NCBI RefSeq assembly: GCF_910592395.1
Contig: NC_088326.1
Coordinates: forward strand, 4,593,001 to 4,657,000
From: Lineus longissimus
Taxonomy: Eukaryota; Nemertea; Pilidiophora; Heteronemertea; Lineidae
Direction of reading: 5' to 3'
DNA: 64,000 nt
Below the pieces are notes generated by a model, which saw nothing but the letters and a program-made list of their open reading frames with translations, did not search any database and was not told where the DNA came from. Positions 1 through 14,157 of this stretch are shown piece by piece. The position numbers and the translations under genes were made by a program. How positions within the stretch are numbered: position 1 is the first letter of the stretch; every line of letters starts with the position of its first letter.

Positions 1-2640
1 TCATATTATGACGTTTTTTGAAGCATGTTGCTGAAAATAATACGATTATTTCGAACTCGATTCTTAAACTTTCACACAGTGATCGGTGAGGAAACTGCAC
101 AACAAAACCTGCCAATAGAGGGCCCTGCAGGCAAGCAGACAATGGTTGTAATGAGAAAGCCTTGTCCCGGGTCAATGATTATTGAATACTTCATCCCTTA
201 ATCACTCTAGATGGGGAAATAGCACCAACATTTTTGTTTTATTGGTCCTTATTCTATTTTGATGAGTTTTAAGGAGAAAATCAACAAAACCTAATTTTAA
301 TGGAAAATGCACTGGAATTGTACCTTTTAGTACTGGTGCCGCCATCTGGATTTTTAGTTCTGCAGGTTCCTCATTGTATGTGAAAGTTTCGCCACCGGAG
401 ATTAGTGTTTTAGATTACAGTTTATTAACAAGCGCTTGTCGCAAGGAAAATTATCCAAGTTTCTAAACTCATTCGAATCTTTGGCACGAGAGACGTTATT
501 AACTGAGATATTGATTAAAACCTCGTTCTCCCTGCCATTCATTATCATGCCGGAGTTTTCTTGGCAAGATAAGAAGTTCATCTGAGTAGATGACACTCGA
601 TTAAAAAACTGCCGAAAAAAAGGATAATTTTTTTTGCACGTACAAGATACAAATACATGCGCAATAAGACGAGAGAACAAAATATTGAACTACTTTGTTT
701 TACTGGTGTTAAAGTTTTAAAAGTGCTTAAATTGACAAATGATTGATGGAAATGTCCGGGGGATTCTGATATGCGCTGTTAATTTCTGATATACTGACGG
801 TTCATGGTTTCTATAGAACCATAGGAAGCGATAATGTACCATAGTAGGCGGCACTTTTTGTCCACTAAAAAATAAAACAATAATCCGTCATAATGATATA
901 AGAACGGACATTCCAAAAGGGACTTTTAAAAAACGAAAAATCCTTGATCCTTAGGCATGTAATCTGTGTGGGTTAGGTTAAATTTTTTACACATTGATAT
1001 GCAGGATGTTTTGCAGTAGAATTTTAAGAGTAATGTCATTAGTATCCCTAAAAATTTCATGATCATGGTGCGATGACGGATTGAGGAGCTTTGCTATAGA
1101 GGTTCTTCACGTGACATCACGTCGTGACGTTTTGACGGCCACCTGTCAATGCATTTCCTTACGTCGTGACCACGTGTAATCATGTGACGTCAGTGAAGAA
1201 GCTCTATAGACACTGCGGACACAGTTTTTACAGGGACAGATTTTTGGACCCGCGGATGTGACATGGTCTCTATACATTGACCGTATAGCCAGAGAAAGTA
1301 CGGAAAATGACCGACATGACAAAACGCAGGAGTACCGCCGTCACTGAAAGCCAGTTTCGGGCCGACGTACCATTCGGCAGGAAAAACGAACCATAAGGGA
1401 AAGAAGACTAATTTTCCAGTGGAGTGAAGTCACAAACTTATACTTTGGAATACCTGTGGTATATTATTGTAGTTGATTACCCTACCCCGCTTCTAACCCT
1501 GATTGGCTCTAAACACGACATTTCATCTTATCCCAAACTTGATATGGATTAGCCACTAAGGACCAAATTCATCACTGTCGTTTCCATTGCAGATATTATC
1601 TTTTTAAAAGCATTAGTTTGGAGATTAATCGTATCGGGGAAACAGAGAATCCAGGGCACATAGCGATGCCGCCTTACGGTGACCATGTTGCACGTCGTAT
1701 GAATATTCAGTGGTCTTTGATTTGAATTTGCACACAACTTATCTTATTGATAATGGTGAAAACTAAAATCAGAATGTCGGAATAAGACCATTTTAAACGA
1801 CATTTTTTAAACAGCGTAGTTAACGGATAACATAATTATTGGTAAAACAATTACCATGACCACACATTCGAGCACTTATAAAGTTGAGTTCTTGGTTTTT
1901 AGGCTTTATTTAGTGAAAAATGCCATTCACGTATTTCAATTTTACTGTAAACTTCACAATGGCCATTATTTCATAATTTACATTAATCACAACAATTTGT
2001 AATTTTCTCCATTTATGTCATTGAATCATAGGCATTGCATTTACGAACATATACTGTCGATAGACTTAGCGTCATCGTCGTCGCATTGCATAAGGAGACA
2101 TTGTCGAATCATGACCAAATTTATATTGTTCTTTCAATTAAGCCAATTATCGCGTTAGTTTGACACTCACAAATGACGATTAGTATGCTGATGAAATTAA
2201 ATGCGATTCAACTCTCATATACGATTCAAATGTAAACCTTCATGAAATCGATTTTAAATCACGAACATATCATTTTGATACTAACAATTGTTTTGTGCGG
2301 CATTGCCAAACAGACAAAAAAAGATGATATATCAAATCACCATGACATGATTCGGACAATACTCATTGTACTTAGCCTCTGTTGAGTACGAATAAACATA
2401 TATGTACATATATAAAACTAGAATTATCAGTCATCCAATTAAGAAAGAGATCACCAATCACTTTTGGTAATTAACACAAGTAATTAGTCAACACAGAAAA
2501 TGAGTTTAGCAGTGACGGCCTGCTTGTGTCAATCGCTTTGAGAATACTCGGGGCAATTAAGGATAGTTTGGAGTATTGTTGATAATTGGTTGAAAAGTTT
2601 GTGAGTGAGTTAGGGAACGCGGTACTCAAATGACAGGGTG
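1..2640. other. Intergenic DNA without a recognisable gene
   Basis: AT-rich unique sequence. The open frames at 402-680 and 1549-1737 (minus strand) are short, have no family resemblance and lack coding-like composition, so I do not call them. The one structured item is the inverted repeat at 1094-1210, listed separately. Confidence 0.6.
1094..1210. repeat. Imperfect inverted repeat (MITE-like) with CACGTG/TGACGTCA words
   Basis: The left end CTATAGAGGTTCTTCACG returns at the right end as the reverse complement of GTGAAGAAGCTCTATAG, giving about 25 bp arms around a core of about 65 bp. The core is rich in GTGACGT, CACGTG and CGTCGTGAC words. The size and end structure fit a small non-autonomous DNA element. 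I could not define a target-site duplication. Confidence 0.5.
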
Positions 2641-2656
2641 TCAAATGAGGGTTTGG

Positions 2657-2813
2657 TATAAAACCTGACCGCAGGATGGGGAGTCAGTATCACTTCAAGT
2701 TTGCCTTGGTTAAAGAAGGATTTGGAAATCCTTAGATGGAGTGCCCAGGTTTCGCTTCAGCAAGTTGACACAATTGGTGCTGGAAAGACGGGTGTTGAAT
2801 ACTAGGATTATAA
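2657..2813 (+). promoter_or_regulatory. Predicted TATA/initiator promoter, non-coding first exon and 5' splice site
   Basis: TATAAAA at 2657-2663 is followed about 29 bp later by an initiator-like TCAGTAT (2684-2690), the standard spacing for a TATA promoter. The next 125 bp have no long frame (the first ATG at 2738 stops after a few codons) and end in TAAG/GTAAGA, a good 5' splice site at 2813/2814. About 600 bp further on, a TTTATAAGG word, a TCAGTTGG and the donor ATAAAAT/GTAAGTAG (about 3345-3425) look similar. No coding exon is evident downstream. The next sequence is the satellite field, so a transcript from here would run into it. This rests on motif and spacing only. Confidence 0.35.
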
Positions 2814-2829
2814 GGTAAGAGTTTCTATA

Positions 2830-3589
2830 GCTTGCAGTCATGAACATCCCCTTGTTTGCGTTTTGAACCCTTTAGCCATGTTAGCTCAGATAATATTTCG
2901 TTATTATAACGTTAAATATATATTATAACATTTAATTCCATTCTAAATATTAATATCAATTCACATGCATATTACTATCAAGTGTAGCATTTAGCGCATG
3001 ATGCGTTATATAGGCCTATAATTGTGATATTCTGATTGATATTCACATGATCTAGAGCTAATGTTTTTTTATTGTGATTTTTGATAGGCATACCATGCTA
3101 CACAGAAATTCTCATAGTTTGCTGCATCACTTCAAAACAAACACAGTTGCATAAATGCTAATTAGGCGGCAAGAGTCATAACAGAGACTGACACGATTAC
3201 CCTGCGTCATCCACGCTGCTTAAGAGACATAACTGTCTCTTTAAAGTATCATATCGGTTGTCATCAAGGGTATATTCGACAAACTGTCTGCTGGCAAAGA
3301 AACAGCTTGGCATGCCTGTGATTTGTTTAGGATATAGGCCTGTTTATAAGGCGCAGTTATCAGTTGGCATCACATGAGGCGTGGCTTTCAATCAGATTAG
3401 AATACGCTTGCAGAGATAAAATGTAAGTAGGTTCCTTGTTAATTTAATAATGTCCAATTGCGAAAATACATACTTGATATAAATTTCAACATTGTGTAGA
3501 TTGATATTTGTGAGATGTAAGAAATGTTTCAATTTCTGGTTTTTAAAAATTGTCTATCAAGACCCTAGGCTCATTAGTATGAACCGGAA
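2830..3589. other. AT-rich non-coding stretch
   Basis: It contains A/T-rich words, a TAGGCCTATA word near 3012 and the weaker promoter-like cluster near 3345-3425 mentioned above. I see no gene or clear repeat. Confidence 0.5.
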
Positions 3590-4010
3590 TCTTGGACGCT
3601 TCTGGTCCTCGGTACCATGTCGCTTGGTGTTTCAATCCTAGCACATGTTGTACCAGGGAATCGGATCGTCCTGACGTCACTGGAGATGACCGCCATAGGA
3701 CAATGTAGGACATTATCCAAAAGCAACATCTGTAACTCCAATTTCTGTAACTCTGCGTAAATTGTGGTAGTGATGGTTTTTACAAATTAGCACCATGGTA
3801 TACCAGTACTTGCGGATGAGTGGCGATGAACACACGTAACGGAAAGGTACACTGACCGTAACATTGACTGAATATAACCTTGTCCTCAACCTGGCACTGT
3901 GTGTTGTTTGGTTTTAATTCCTAGCACATACAGTACCAGGGTATAGGATGAGGTTCGATTCATCGTCAATGATTGAGATGAAGATCATGGACCGCAGCTA
4001 GAAGGAAGCA
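3590..4010 (+). repeat. Two diverged C-type satellite blocks at the left edge of the satellite field
   Basis: Blocks with CCTAGCACATGTTGTACCAG (about 3638) and CCTAGCACATACAGTACCAG (about 3921) match the core of the C family that dominates 27.9-30.2 kb, more than 24 kb away. The second block (3890-3941) has the best hairpin of the window: CCTGGCACTGTGTG pairs with CATACAGTACCAGG over 14 positions, with one mismatch and one G-T wobble. C-type units therefore flank the A array on its left as well as the far right side. Confidence 0.65.
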
Positions 4011-7000
4011 AGGATAGGCCTACTAAGTAGATTTATTCCAGTTGCTTTTCTTTCGTTGTTATTATGCAATTTCAATTGCAAGAATCACATTTCTTTTCCT
4101 GATATTTGTCTGTGCTTGTTGTCAATCATATACTAGCACATACCGATACTGGGGCAGGCGGTGGCATGGTCAACAACATCAGCAGTTCAGCTTATTAAGG
4201 TCTTGCTTTATACGAATCACCAGAAATACTTCTTTTCCTGATATTTGTCTGTGCTTGTTGTCAATCATATACTAGCACATACCGATACTGGGGCAGGCGG
4301 TGGCATGGTCTACAACATCAGCAGTTCACCTGCTTTAGGTCTTGCTTTAATACAAATCAACAGAAATACTTCTTTTCCTGATATTTGTCTGTGCTTGTTT
4401 TCAATCATACTAGCACATACCGATACTGGGGCAGGCGGTGGCATGGTCCACCACATCAGCAGTTCACCTGATTTAGGTCAGGTTTTGCTTTGATTCGAAT
4501 CAAAAGAAATACTTCTTTTCCTGATATTTGTCTGTGCTTGTTGTCAATCATATACTAGCAAATACCGATACTGGGGCAGGCGGTGGCATGGTCTACAACA
4601 TCAGCAGTTCACCTGCTTTAGGTCTTGCTTTGATACGAATCACCAGAAATACTTCTTTTCCTGATATTTGTCTGTGCTTGTTGTCAATCATATACTAGCA
4701 CATACCGACACTGGGGCAGGCGGTGGCATGGTCTACAACATCAGCTGTTCAGCTGATTTAGGTCAGGTTTTGCTTTGATACGAATCACCAGAAATACTTC
4801 TTTTCCTGATATTTGTCTGTGCTTGTTGTCAATCATATACTAGCACATACCGATACTGGGGCAGGCGGTGGCATGGTCTACAACATCAGCAGTTCACCTG
4901 ATTCAGGTCTTGCTTTGATTCGAAATACCAGAAATACATGTACTTCTTTTCCTGATATTTGTCTGTGCTTGTTGTCAATCATACACTAGCACATACCGAT
5001 ACTGGGGCAGGCGGTGGCATGGTCTACAACATCAGTAGTTCAGCTTATTTAGGTCAAGTCTTGCTTTGATACGAATCAACAGAGATACTTCTTTTCCTGA
5101 TATTTGTCTGTGCTTGTTTTCAATCATATACTAGCACATACCGATACTGGGGCAGGCGGTGGCATGGTCTACAACATCAGCAGTTCACCTGCTTTAGGTC
5201 TTGCTTTGATACGAATTACCAGAAATACTTCTTTTCCTGATATTTGTTTGTGCTTGTTGTCAATCATATACTAGCACATACCGATACTGGGGCAGGCGGT
5301 GGCATGGTCTACAACATCAGTAGTTCACCTGATTTAGGTCTTGCGTTGATTCGAAATATCAGAAATACATGTACTTCTTTTCCTGATATTTGTCTGTGCT
5401 TGTTGTCAATCATATACTAGCACATACTGATACTCGGGCAGGCGGTGGCATGGTCTACAACATCAGTAGTTCAGCTTATTTAGGTCAAGTCTTGCTTTGA
5501 TACGAATCACCAGAAATACTTCTTTTCCTGATATTTTTATGTGCTTGTTGTCAATCATATACTAGCACATACTGATACTGGGGTAGGCGGTGGCATGGTC
5601 TACAACATCAGCAGTTCATCTGATTTAGGTCAAGTCTTATTTTGATACGAATCACCAGAAATACTTCTTTTCCTGATATTTTTATGTGCTTGTTGTCAAT
5701 CATATACTAGCACATACCGATACTGGGGCAGGCGGTGGCATGGTCTATAACATCAGCAGTTCACCTGATTCAGGTATTGCTTTGATTCGAAATACCAGAA
5801 ATACATGTACTTCTTTTCCTGATATTTGTCTGTGCTTGTTGTCAATCATATACTAACACATACCGATACTGGGGCAGGCAGTGGCATGGTCTACAACATC
5901 AGCAGTTCACCTGATTCAGGTCTTGCTTTGATTCGAAATACCAGAAATACATGTACTTCTTTTCCTGATATTTGTCTGTGCTTGTTTTCAATCATATACT
6001 AGCACATACCGATACTGGGGCAGGCGGTGGCATGGTCTACAATATCAGCAGTTCACCTGCTTTAGGTCTTGCTTTGATATGAATCAACAGAGATACTTCT
6101 TTTCCTGATATTTGTCTGTGCTTGTTTTCAATCATATACTAGCACATACCGATACTGGGGCAGGCGGTGGCATGGTCTACAACATCAGCAGTTCACCTGC
6201 TTTAGGTCTTGCTTTGATACGAATCACCAGAAATACTTCTTTTCCTGATATTTGTTTGTGCTTGTTGTCAATCATATACTAGCACATACCGATACTTGGG
6301 CAGGCGGTGGCATGGTCTACAACATCAGTAGTTCAGCTGATTTAGGTCAAGTCTTGCTTTCACACGAATCACCAGAAATACTTCTTTTCCTGATATTTGT
6401 CTGTGCTTGTTGTCAATCATACACTAGCACATACCGATACTGGGGCAGGCGGTGGCATGGTCTACAACATCAGTAGTTCACCTGATTTAGGTCTTGCTTT
6501 GATTCAAAATATCAGAAATACATGCACATGTACTTCTTTTCCTGATATTTGTCTGTTCTTGTTATCAATCATATACTAGCACATACCGATACTGGGGCAG
6601 GCGGTGGCATTGTCTACAATATCAGCAGTTCACCTGCTTTAGGTCTTGCTTTGATACGAATCACCAGAAATACTTCTTTTCCTGATATTTGTATGTGCTT
6701 GTTGTCAATCATATACTAGCACATACCGATACTGGGGCAGGCGGTGGCATGGTCTACAACATCAGTAGTTCAGCTGATTTAGGTCAAGTCTTGCTTTCAC
6801 ACGAATCACCGAAATATTTCTTTTCCTGATATTTGTCTGTGCTTGTTGTCAATCATATACTAGCACATACCGATACTGGGGCAGGCAGTGGCATGTTCTA
6901 CAACATCAGCAGTTCATCTGATTTAGGTCAAGTCTTGCTTTGATACGAATCACCAGAAATACTTCTTTTCCTGATATTTGTCTGTGCTTGTTGTCAATCA

Positions 7001-8993
7001 TATACTAGCACATACCGATACTGGGGCAGGCGGTGGCATGGTCTACAATATCAGCAGTTCACCTGCTTTAGGTCTTGCTTTGATACGAATCACCAGAAAT
7101 ACTTCTTTTCCTGATATTTGTATGTGCTTGTTGTCAATCATTTACTAGCACATACCGATACTGGGGCAGGCGGTGGCATGGTCTACAACATCAGTAGTTG
7201 AGCTGATTTAGGTCAAGTCTTGCTTTCACACGAATCACCGAAATATTTCTTTTTCTGATATTTGTCTGTGCTTGTTGTCAATCATATACTAGCACATACC
7301 GATACTGGGGCAGGCAGTGGCATGTTCTACAACATCAGCAGTTCATCTGATTTAGGTCAAGTCTTGCTTTGATAAGAATCACCAGAAATACTTCTTTTCC
7401 AATATATTTGTCTGTGCTTGTTGTCAATCATATACTAGCACATACCAATACTGGGGCAGGCAGTGGCATGTTCTACAACATCAGCAGTTCATCTGATTTA
7501 GGTCAAGTCTTGCTTTGATACGAATCACCAGAAATACTTCTTTTCCTGATATTGGTATGTGCTTGTTGTCAATCATATACTAGCACATACCGATACTGGG
7601 GCAGGCGGTGGCATGGTCTACAACATCAGCAGCTCACCTGATTCAGGTCTTGCTTTGATTCGAAATACCAGAAATACTTCTTTTCCTGATATTTGTCTGT
7701 GCTTGTTGACTATCATATACTAGCACATACCATTACTGGGGCAGGCGGTGGCATGGTCTACAACATCAGCAGTTCACCTGATTCAGGTCTTGCTTTGATT
7801 CGAAATACCAGAAATACATGTACTTCTTTTCCTGATATTTGTCTGTGCTTGTTGTCAATCATATACTAGCACATACCGATACTGGGGAAGGCGGTGGCAT
7901 GGTCTACAAAATCAGCAGTTCAGCTGATTTAGGACAAGTCTTGCTTTGATTCAAAATACCAGAAATACATGTGCTTCTTTTCCTGATATTTGTCTGTGCT
8001 TGTTGTCAATCATATACTAGCACATACCGATACTGGGGCAGGCAGTGGCATGGTCTACAACATCAGCAGTTCACCTACTTTAGGTCTTGCTTTGATACAA
8101 ATCACCAGAAATACTTCTTTTCCTGATATTTGTATGTGCTTGTTGTCAATCATAAACTAGCACATACCGATACTGGGGCAGGCGGTGGCATGGTCTACAA
8201 CATCAGTAGTTCAGCTGATTGAGGTCAAGTCCGCTTTCACACGAATCACCGAAATATTTCTTTTCCTGATATTTGTCTGTGCTTGTTGTCAATCATATAC
8301 TAGCACATACCGATACTGGGGCAGGCAGCGGCATGTTCTACAACATCAGCTGTTCATCTGATTTAGGTCAAGTCTTACTTTGATACGAATCACCAGAAAT
8401 ACTTCTTTTCCTGATATTTGTATGTGCTTGTTTTCAATCATATACTAGCACATACCGATACTGGGGCAGGCGGTGGCATGGTCTACAAAATCAGCAGTTC
8501 AGCTGATTTAGGACAAGTCTTGCTTTGATTCGAAATACCAGAAATACATGTACTTCCTTTCCTGATATTTGTCTGTGCTTGTTGTCAATCATATACTAGC
8601 ACATACCGATACTGGGGCAGGCAGTGGCATGGTCTACAACATCAGCAGGTCACCTGCTTTAGGTCTTGCTTTGATACGAATCACCAGAAATACTTCTTTT
8701 CCTGATATTCGTATGTGCTTGTTGTCAATCATAAACTAGCACATACCGATACTGGGGCAGGCGGTGGCATGGTCTACAACATCAGCAGTTCACCTGCTTT
8801 AGGTCTTGCTTTGATACGTATCACCAGAAATACTTCTTTCCCTGATATTTGTCTGTGCTTGTTGTCAATCATATACTAGCACATACCGATACTGGGGCAG
8901 GCGGTGGCATGGTCTACAACATCAGTAGTTCAGCTTATTTAGGTCAAGTCTTTCTTTTACACGAATCACCAGAAATACTTCTATTCCTGATAT

Positions 8994-11900
8994 TTGTCTG
9001 TGCTTGTTGTCAATCATATACTAGCACATACCGATACTGGGGCAGGCGGTGGCATGGTCTACAACATCAGTAGTTCAGCTTATTTAGGTCAAGTCTTTCT
9101 TTTACACGAATCACCAGAAATACTTCTATTCCTGATATTTGTCTGTGCTTGTTGTCAATCATATACTAGCACATACCGATACTGGGGCAGGCGGTGGCAT
9201 GGTCTACAACATCAGCTGTTCAGCTGATTTAGGTCAAGTCTTGCTTTGATACGAATCACCAGAAATACTTCTTTTCCTGATATTTGTCTGTGCTTGTTGT
9301 CAATCATATACTAGCACATACCGATACTGGGGCAGGCGGTGGCATGGTCTACAACATCAGCAGTGCAGCTCATTTAGATCAAGTCTTGCTTTGATTCGAA
9401 ATACCAGAAATACATGTACTTCTTTTCCTGATATTTGTCTGTGCTTGTTGTCAATCATATACTAGCACATACCAATACTGGGGCAGTAGGTGGCATGGTC
9501 TACAAAATCAGCTGTTCAGCTGATTTAGGTCAGGTCTTGCTTCGATACGAATCACCAGAAATACTTCTTTTCCTGATATTTGTCTGTGCTTGTTGTCAAT
9601 CATATACTAGCACATACCGATACTGGGGCAGGCGGTGGCATGGTCTACAACATCAGCAGTGCAGCTCATTTAGATCAAGTCTTGCTTTGATTCGAAATAC
9701 CAGAAATACATGTACTTCTTTTCCTGATATTTGTCTGTGCTTGTTGTCAATCATATACTAGCACATACCGATACTGGGGCAGGCGGTGGCATGGTCTACA
9801 ACATCAGCAGTTCAGCTGATTTAGGACAAGTCTTGCTTTGATTCGAAATACCAGAAATACATGTACTTCTTTTCCTGATATTTGTGTGTGCTTGTTGTCA
9901 ATCATATACTAGCACATACCGCTACTGGGGCAGGCGGCGGCATGGTCTACAACATCAGTAGTTCAGCTTATTTAGGCAAATTTTACTTTCACACGAATCA
10001 CCGAAATACTTCTTTTCCTGATATTTGTCTGTGCTTGTTGTCAATCATATACTAGCACATACCGATACTGGGACAGGCGGTGACATGGTCTACAACATCA
10101 GCAGTTCAGCTGATTTAGGTCAGGTTTTGCTTTGATACGAATCAGCAGAAATACTTCTTTTCCTGATATTTGTTTGTGCTTCTTGTCAATCATATACTAG
10201 CACATAACGATACTGGGGCAGGCGTCGGCATGTTCTACAACATCAGCAGTTCGGCTTATTTAGGACAAGTCTTGCTTTGATTCGAAATACCAGAAATACA
10301 TGTACTTCTTTTCCTGATATTTGTCTGTGCTTGTTGTCAATCATATACTAGCACATGCCGATACTGGGGCAGGCGGTGGCATGGTCTACAACATCAGCAG
10401 TGCAGCTCATTTAGATCAAGTTTTGCTTTGATTCGAAATACCAGAAATACATGTACTTCTTTTCCTGATATTTGTCTGTGCTTGTTGTCAATCATATACA
10501 AGCACATACCGATACTGGGGCAGGCGGTGGCATGGTCTACAACATCAGCATTTGAACTGCTTTAGGTCTTGCTTTGATACGAATCACCAGAAATACTTCT
10601 TTTCCTGATATTTGTCTGTGCTTGTTGTCAATCATATACTAGCACATACAGATACTGGGGCAGGCGGTGGCATGGTCTACAACATCAGCATTTGAACTGC
10701 TTTAGGTCTTGCTTTGATACGAATCACCAGAAATACTTCTTTTCCTGATATTTGTCTGTGCTTGTTGTCAATCATATACTAGCACATACCGATACTGGGG
10801 CAGGCGGTGGCATGGTCTACAACATCAGTAGTTCAGCTTATTTAGGTCAAGTCTTTCTTTTACACGAATCACCAGAAATACTTCTATTCCTGATATTTGT
10901 CTGTGCTTGTTGTCAATCATATACTAGCACATACCGATACTGGGGCAGGCGGTGGCATGGTCTACAACATCAGCTGTTCAGCTGATTTAGGTCAAGTCTT
11001 GCTTTGATACGAATCACCAGAAATACTTCTTTTCCTGATATTTGTCTGTGCTTGTTGTCAATCATATACTAGCACATACCGATACTGGGGCAGGCGGTGG
11101 CATGGTCTACAACATCAGCAGTGCAGCTCATTTAGATCAAGTCTTGCTTTGATTCGAAATACCAGAAATACATGTACTTCTTTTCCTGATATTTGTCTGT
11201 GCTTGTTGTCAATCATATACTAGCACATACCAATACTGGGGCAGTAGGTGGCATGGTCTACAAAATCAGCTGTTCAGCTGATTTAGGTCAGGTCTTGCTT
11301 CGATACGAATCACCAGAAATACTTCTTTTCCTGATATTTGTCTGTGCTTGTTGTCAATCATATACTAGCACATACCGATACTGGGGCAGGCGGTGGCATG
11401 GTCTACAACATCAGCAGTGCAGCTCATTTAGATCAAGTCTTGCTTTGATTCGAAATACCAGAAATACATGTACTTCTTTTCCTGATATTTGTCTGTGCTT
11501 GTTGTCAATCATATACTAGCACATACCGATACTGGGGCAGGCGGTGGCATGGTCTACAACATCAGCAGTTCAGCTGATTTAGGACAAGTCTTGCTTTGAT
11601 TCGAAATACCAGAAATACATGTACTTCTTTTCCTGATATTTGTGTGTGCTTGTTGTCAATCATATACTAGCACATACCGCTACTGGGGCAGGCGGCGGCA
11701 TGGTCTACAACATCAGTAGTTCAGCTTATTTAGGCAAATTTTACTTTCACACGAATCACCGAAATACTTCTTTTCCTGATATTTGTCTGTGCTTGTTGTC
11801 AATCATATACTAGCACATACCGATACTGGGACAGGCGGTGACATGGTCTACAACATCAGCAGTTCAGCTGATTTAGGTCAGGTTTTGCTTTGATACGAAT

Positions 11901-12509
11901 CAGCAGAAATACTTCTTTTCCTGATATTTGTTTGTGCTTCTTGTCAATCATATACTAGCACATAACGATACTGGGGCAGGCGTCGGCATGTTCTACAACA
12001 TCAGCAGTTCGGCTTATTTAGGACAAGTCTTGCTTTGATTCGAAATACCAGAAATACATGTACTTCTTTTCCTGATATTTGTCTGTGCTTGTTGTCAATC
12101 ATATACTAGCACATGCCGATACTGGGGCAGGCGGTGGCATGGTCTACAACATCAGCAGTGCAGCTCATTTAGATCAAGTCTTGCTTTGATTCGAAATACC
12201 AGAAATACATGTACTTCTTTTCCTGATATTTGTCTGTGCTTGTTGTCAATCATATACAAGCACATACCGATACTGGGGCAGGCGGTGGCATGGTCTACAA
12301 CATCAGCATTTGAACTGCTTTAGGTCTTGCTTTGATACGAATCACCAGAAATACTTCTTTTCCTGATATTTGTCTGTGCTTGTTGTCAATCATATACTAG
12401 CACATACAGATACTGGGGCAGGCGGTGGCATGGTCTACAACATCAGCATTTGAACTGCTTTAGGTCTTGCTTTGATACGAATCACCAGAAATACTTCTTT
12501 TCCTGATAT
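8994..12509 (+). repeat. 1,758 bp higher-order duplication inside satellite A
   Basis: 8994-10751 and 10752-12509 are nearly identical, including rare variants such as CAGCATTTGAACTGC, GGCGTCGGCATGTTC and GCTACTGGGGCAGGCGGCGG. One visible difference is TTTTGC at about 10420 against TCTTGC at about 12178. About a dozen units were copied as a block. This is the pattern left by recent unequal exchange or amplification of several units together. Confidence 0.85.
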
Positions 12510-14157
12510 TTGTCTGTGCTTGTTGTCAATCATTTACTAGCACATACCAATACTGGGGCAGTCGGTGGCATGGTCTACAAAATCAGCTGTTCAGCTGATT
12601 TAGGTCAGGTCTTGCTTCGATACGAATCACCAGAAATACTTCTTTTCCTGATATTTGTCTGTGCTTGTTGTCAATCATATACTAGCACATACCGATATTG
12701 GGGCAGGCGGTGGCATGGTCTACAAAATCAGCAGTTCAGCTGATTTAGGACAAGTCTTGCTTTGATTCGAAATACCAGAAATACATGTACTTCTTTTCCT
12801 GATATTTGTCTGTGCTTGTTGTCAATGATATACTAGCACATACCGATACTGGGGCAGGCAGTGGCATGGTCTACAACATCAGCAGTTCACCTGCTTTAGG
12901 TCTTGCTTTGATACAAATCACCAGAAATACTTCTTTTCCTGATATTTGTCTGTGCTTGTTGTCAATCATATACTAGCACATACCGATACTGGGGCAGGCG
13001 GTGGCATGGTCTACAACATCAGTAGTTCAGCTTATTTAGGCAAATTTTACTTTCACACGAATCACCGAAATACTTCTTTTCCTGATATTTGTCTGTGCTT
13101 GTTGTCAATCATATACTAGCACATACCGATACTGGGGCAGGCGGTGGCATGGTCTGCAACATCAGCAGTTCAGCTGATTTAGGTCAGGTTTTGCTTTGAT
13201 ACGAATCAGCAGAAATACTTCTTTTCCTGATATTTGTTTGTGCTTCTTGTCAATCATATACTAGCACATAACGATACTGGGGCAGGCGTCGGCATGTTCT
13301 ACAACATCAGCAGTTCGGCTTATTTAGGACAAGTCTTGCTTTGATTCGAAATACCAGAAATACATGTACTTCTTTTCCTGATATTTGTCTGTGCTTGTTG
13401 TCAATCATATACAAGCACATACCGATACTGGGGCAGGCGGTGGCATGGTCTACAACATCAGTTGTTCAGCTTATTTAGGGAAGTCTTGCTTTGATACGAA
13501 TCAACTGAAACACTTCTTTTCCTGATATTTGTCTGTGCTTGTTGTCAATCATATACTAGCACATACCGATACTGGGGCAGGCGGTGGCATGGTCTACAAC
13601 ATCAGCAGTGCAGCTCATTTTGATCAAGTCTTGCTTTGATACGAATCACCAGAAATACTTCTTTTCCAGATATTTGTCTGTGCTTGTTGTCAATCATATA
13701 CTAGCACATACAGATACTGGGGCAGGCGGTGGCATGGTCTACAACATCAGCATTTGACCTGCTTTAGGTCTTGCTTTGATACGAATCACCAGAAATACTT
13801 CTTTTCCTGATATTTGTCTGTGCTTGTTGTCAATCATATACTAGCACATACCAATACTGGGGCAGTCGGTGGCATGGTCTACAAAATCAGCTGTTCAGCT
13901 GATTTAGGTCAGGTCTTGCTTCGATACGAATCACCAGAAATACTTCTTTTCCTGATATTTGTCTGTGCTTGTTGTCAATCATATACTAGCACATACCGAT
14001 TCAGGGGCAGGCGGTGGCATGGTCTACAACATCAGCTGTTCAGCTTATTTAGGTCAAGTCTTGCTTTGATTCGAAATAACAGAAATACATGTACTTCTTT
14101 TCCTGATATTTGTCTGTGCTTGTTGTCAATCATCTACTAGCACATACCGATACTGGG

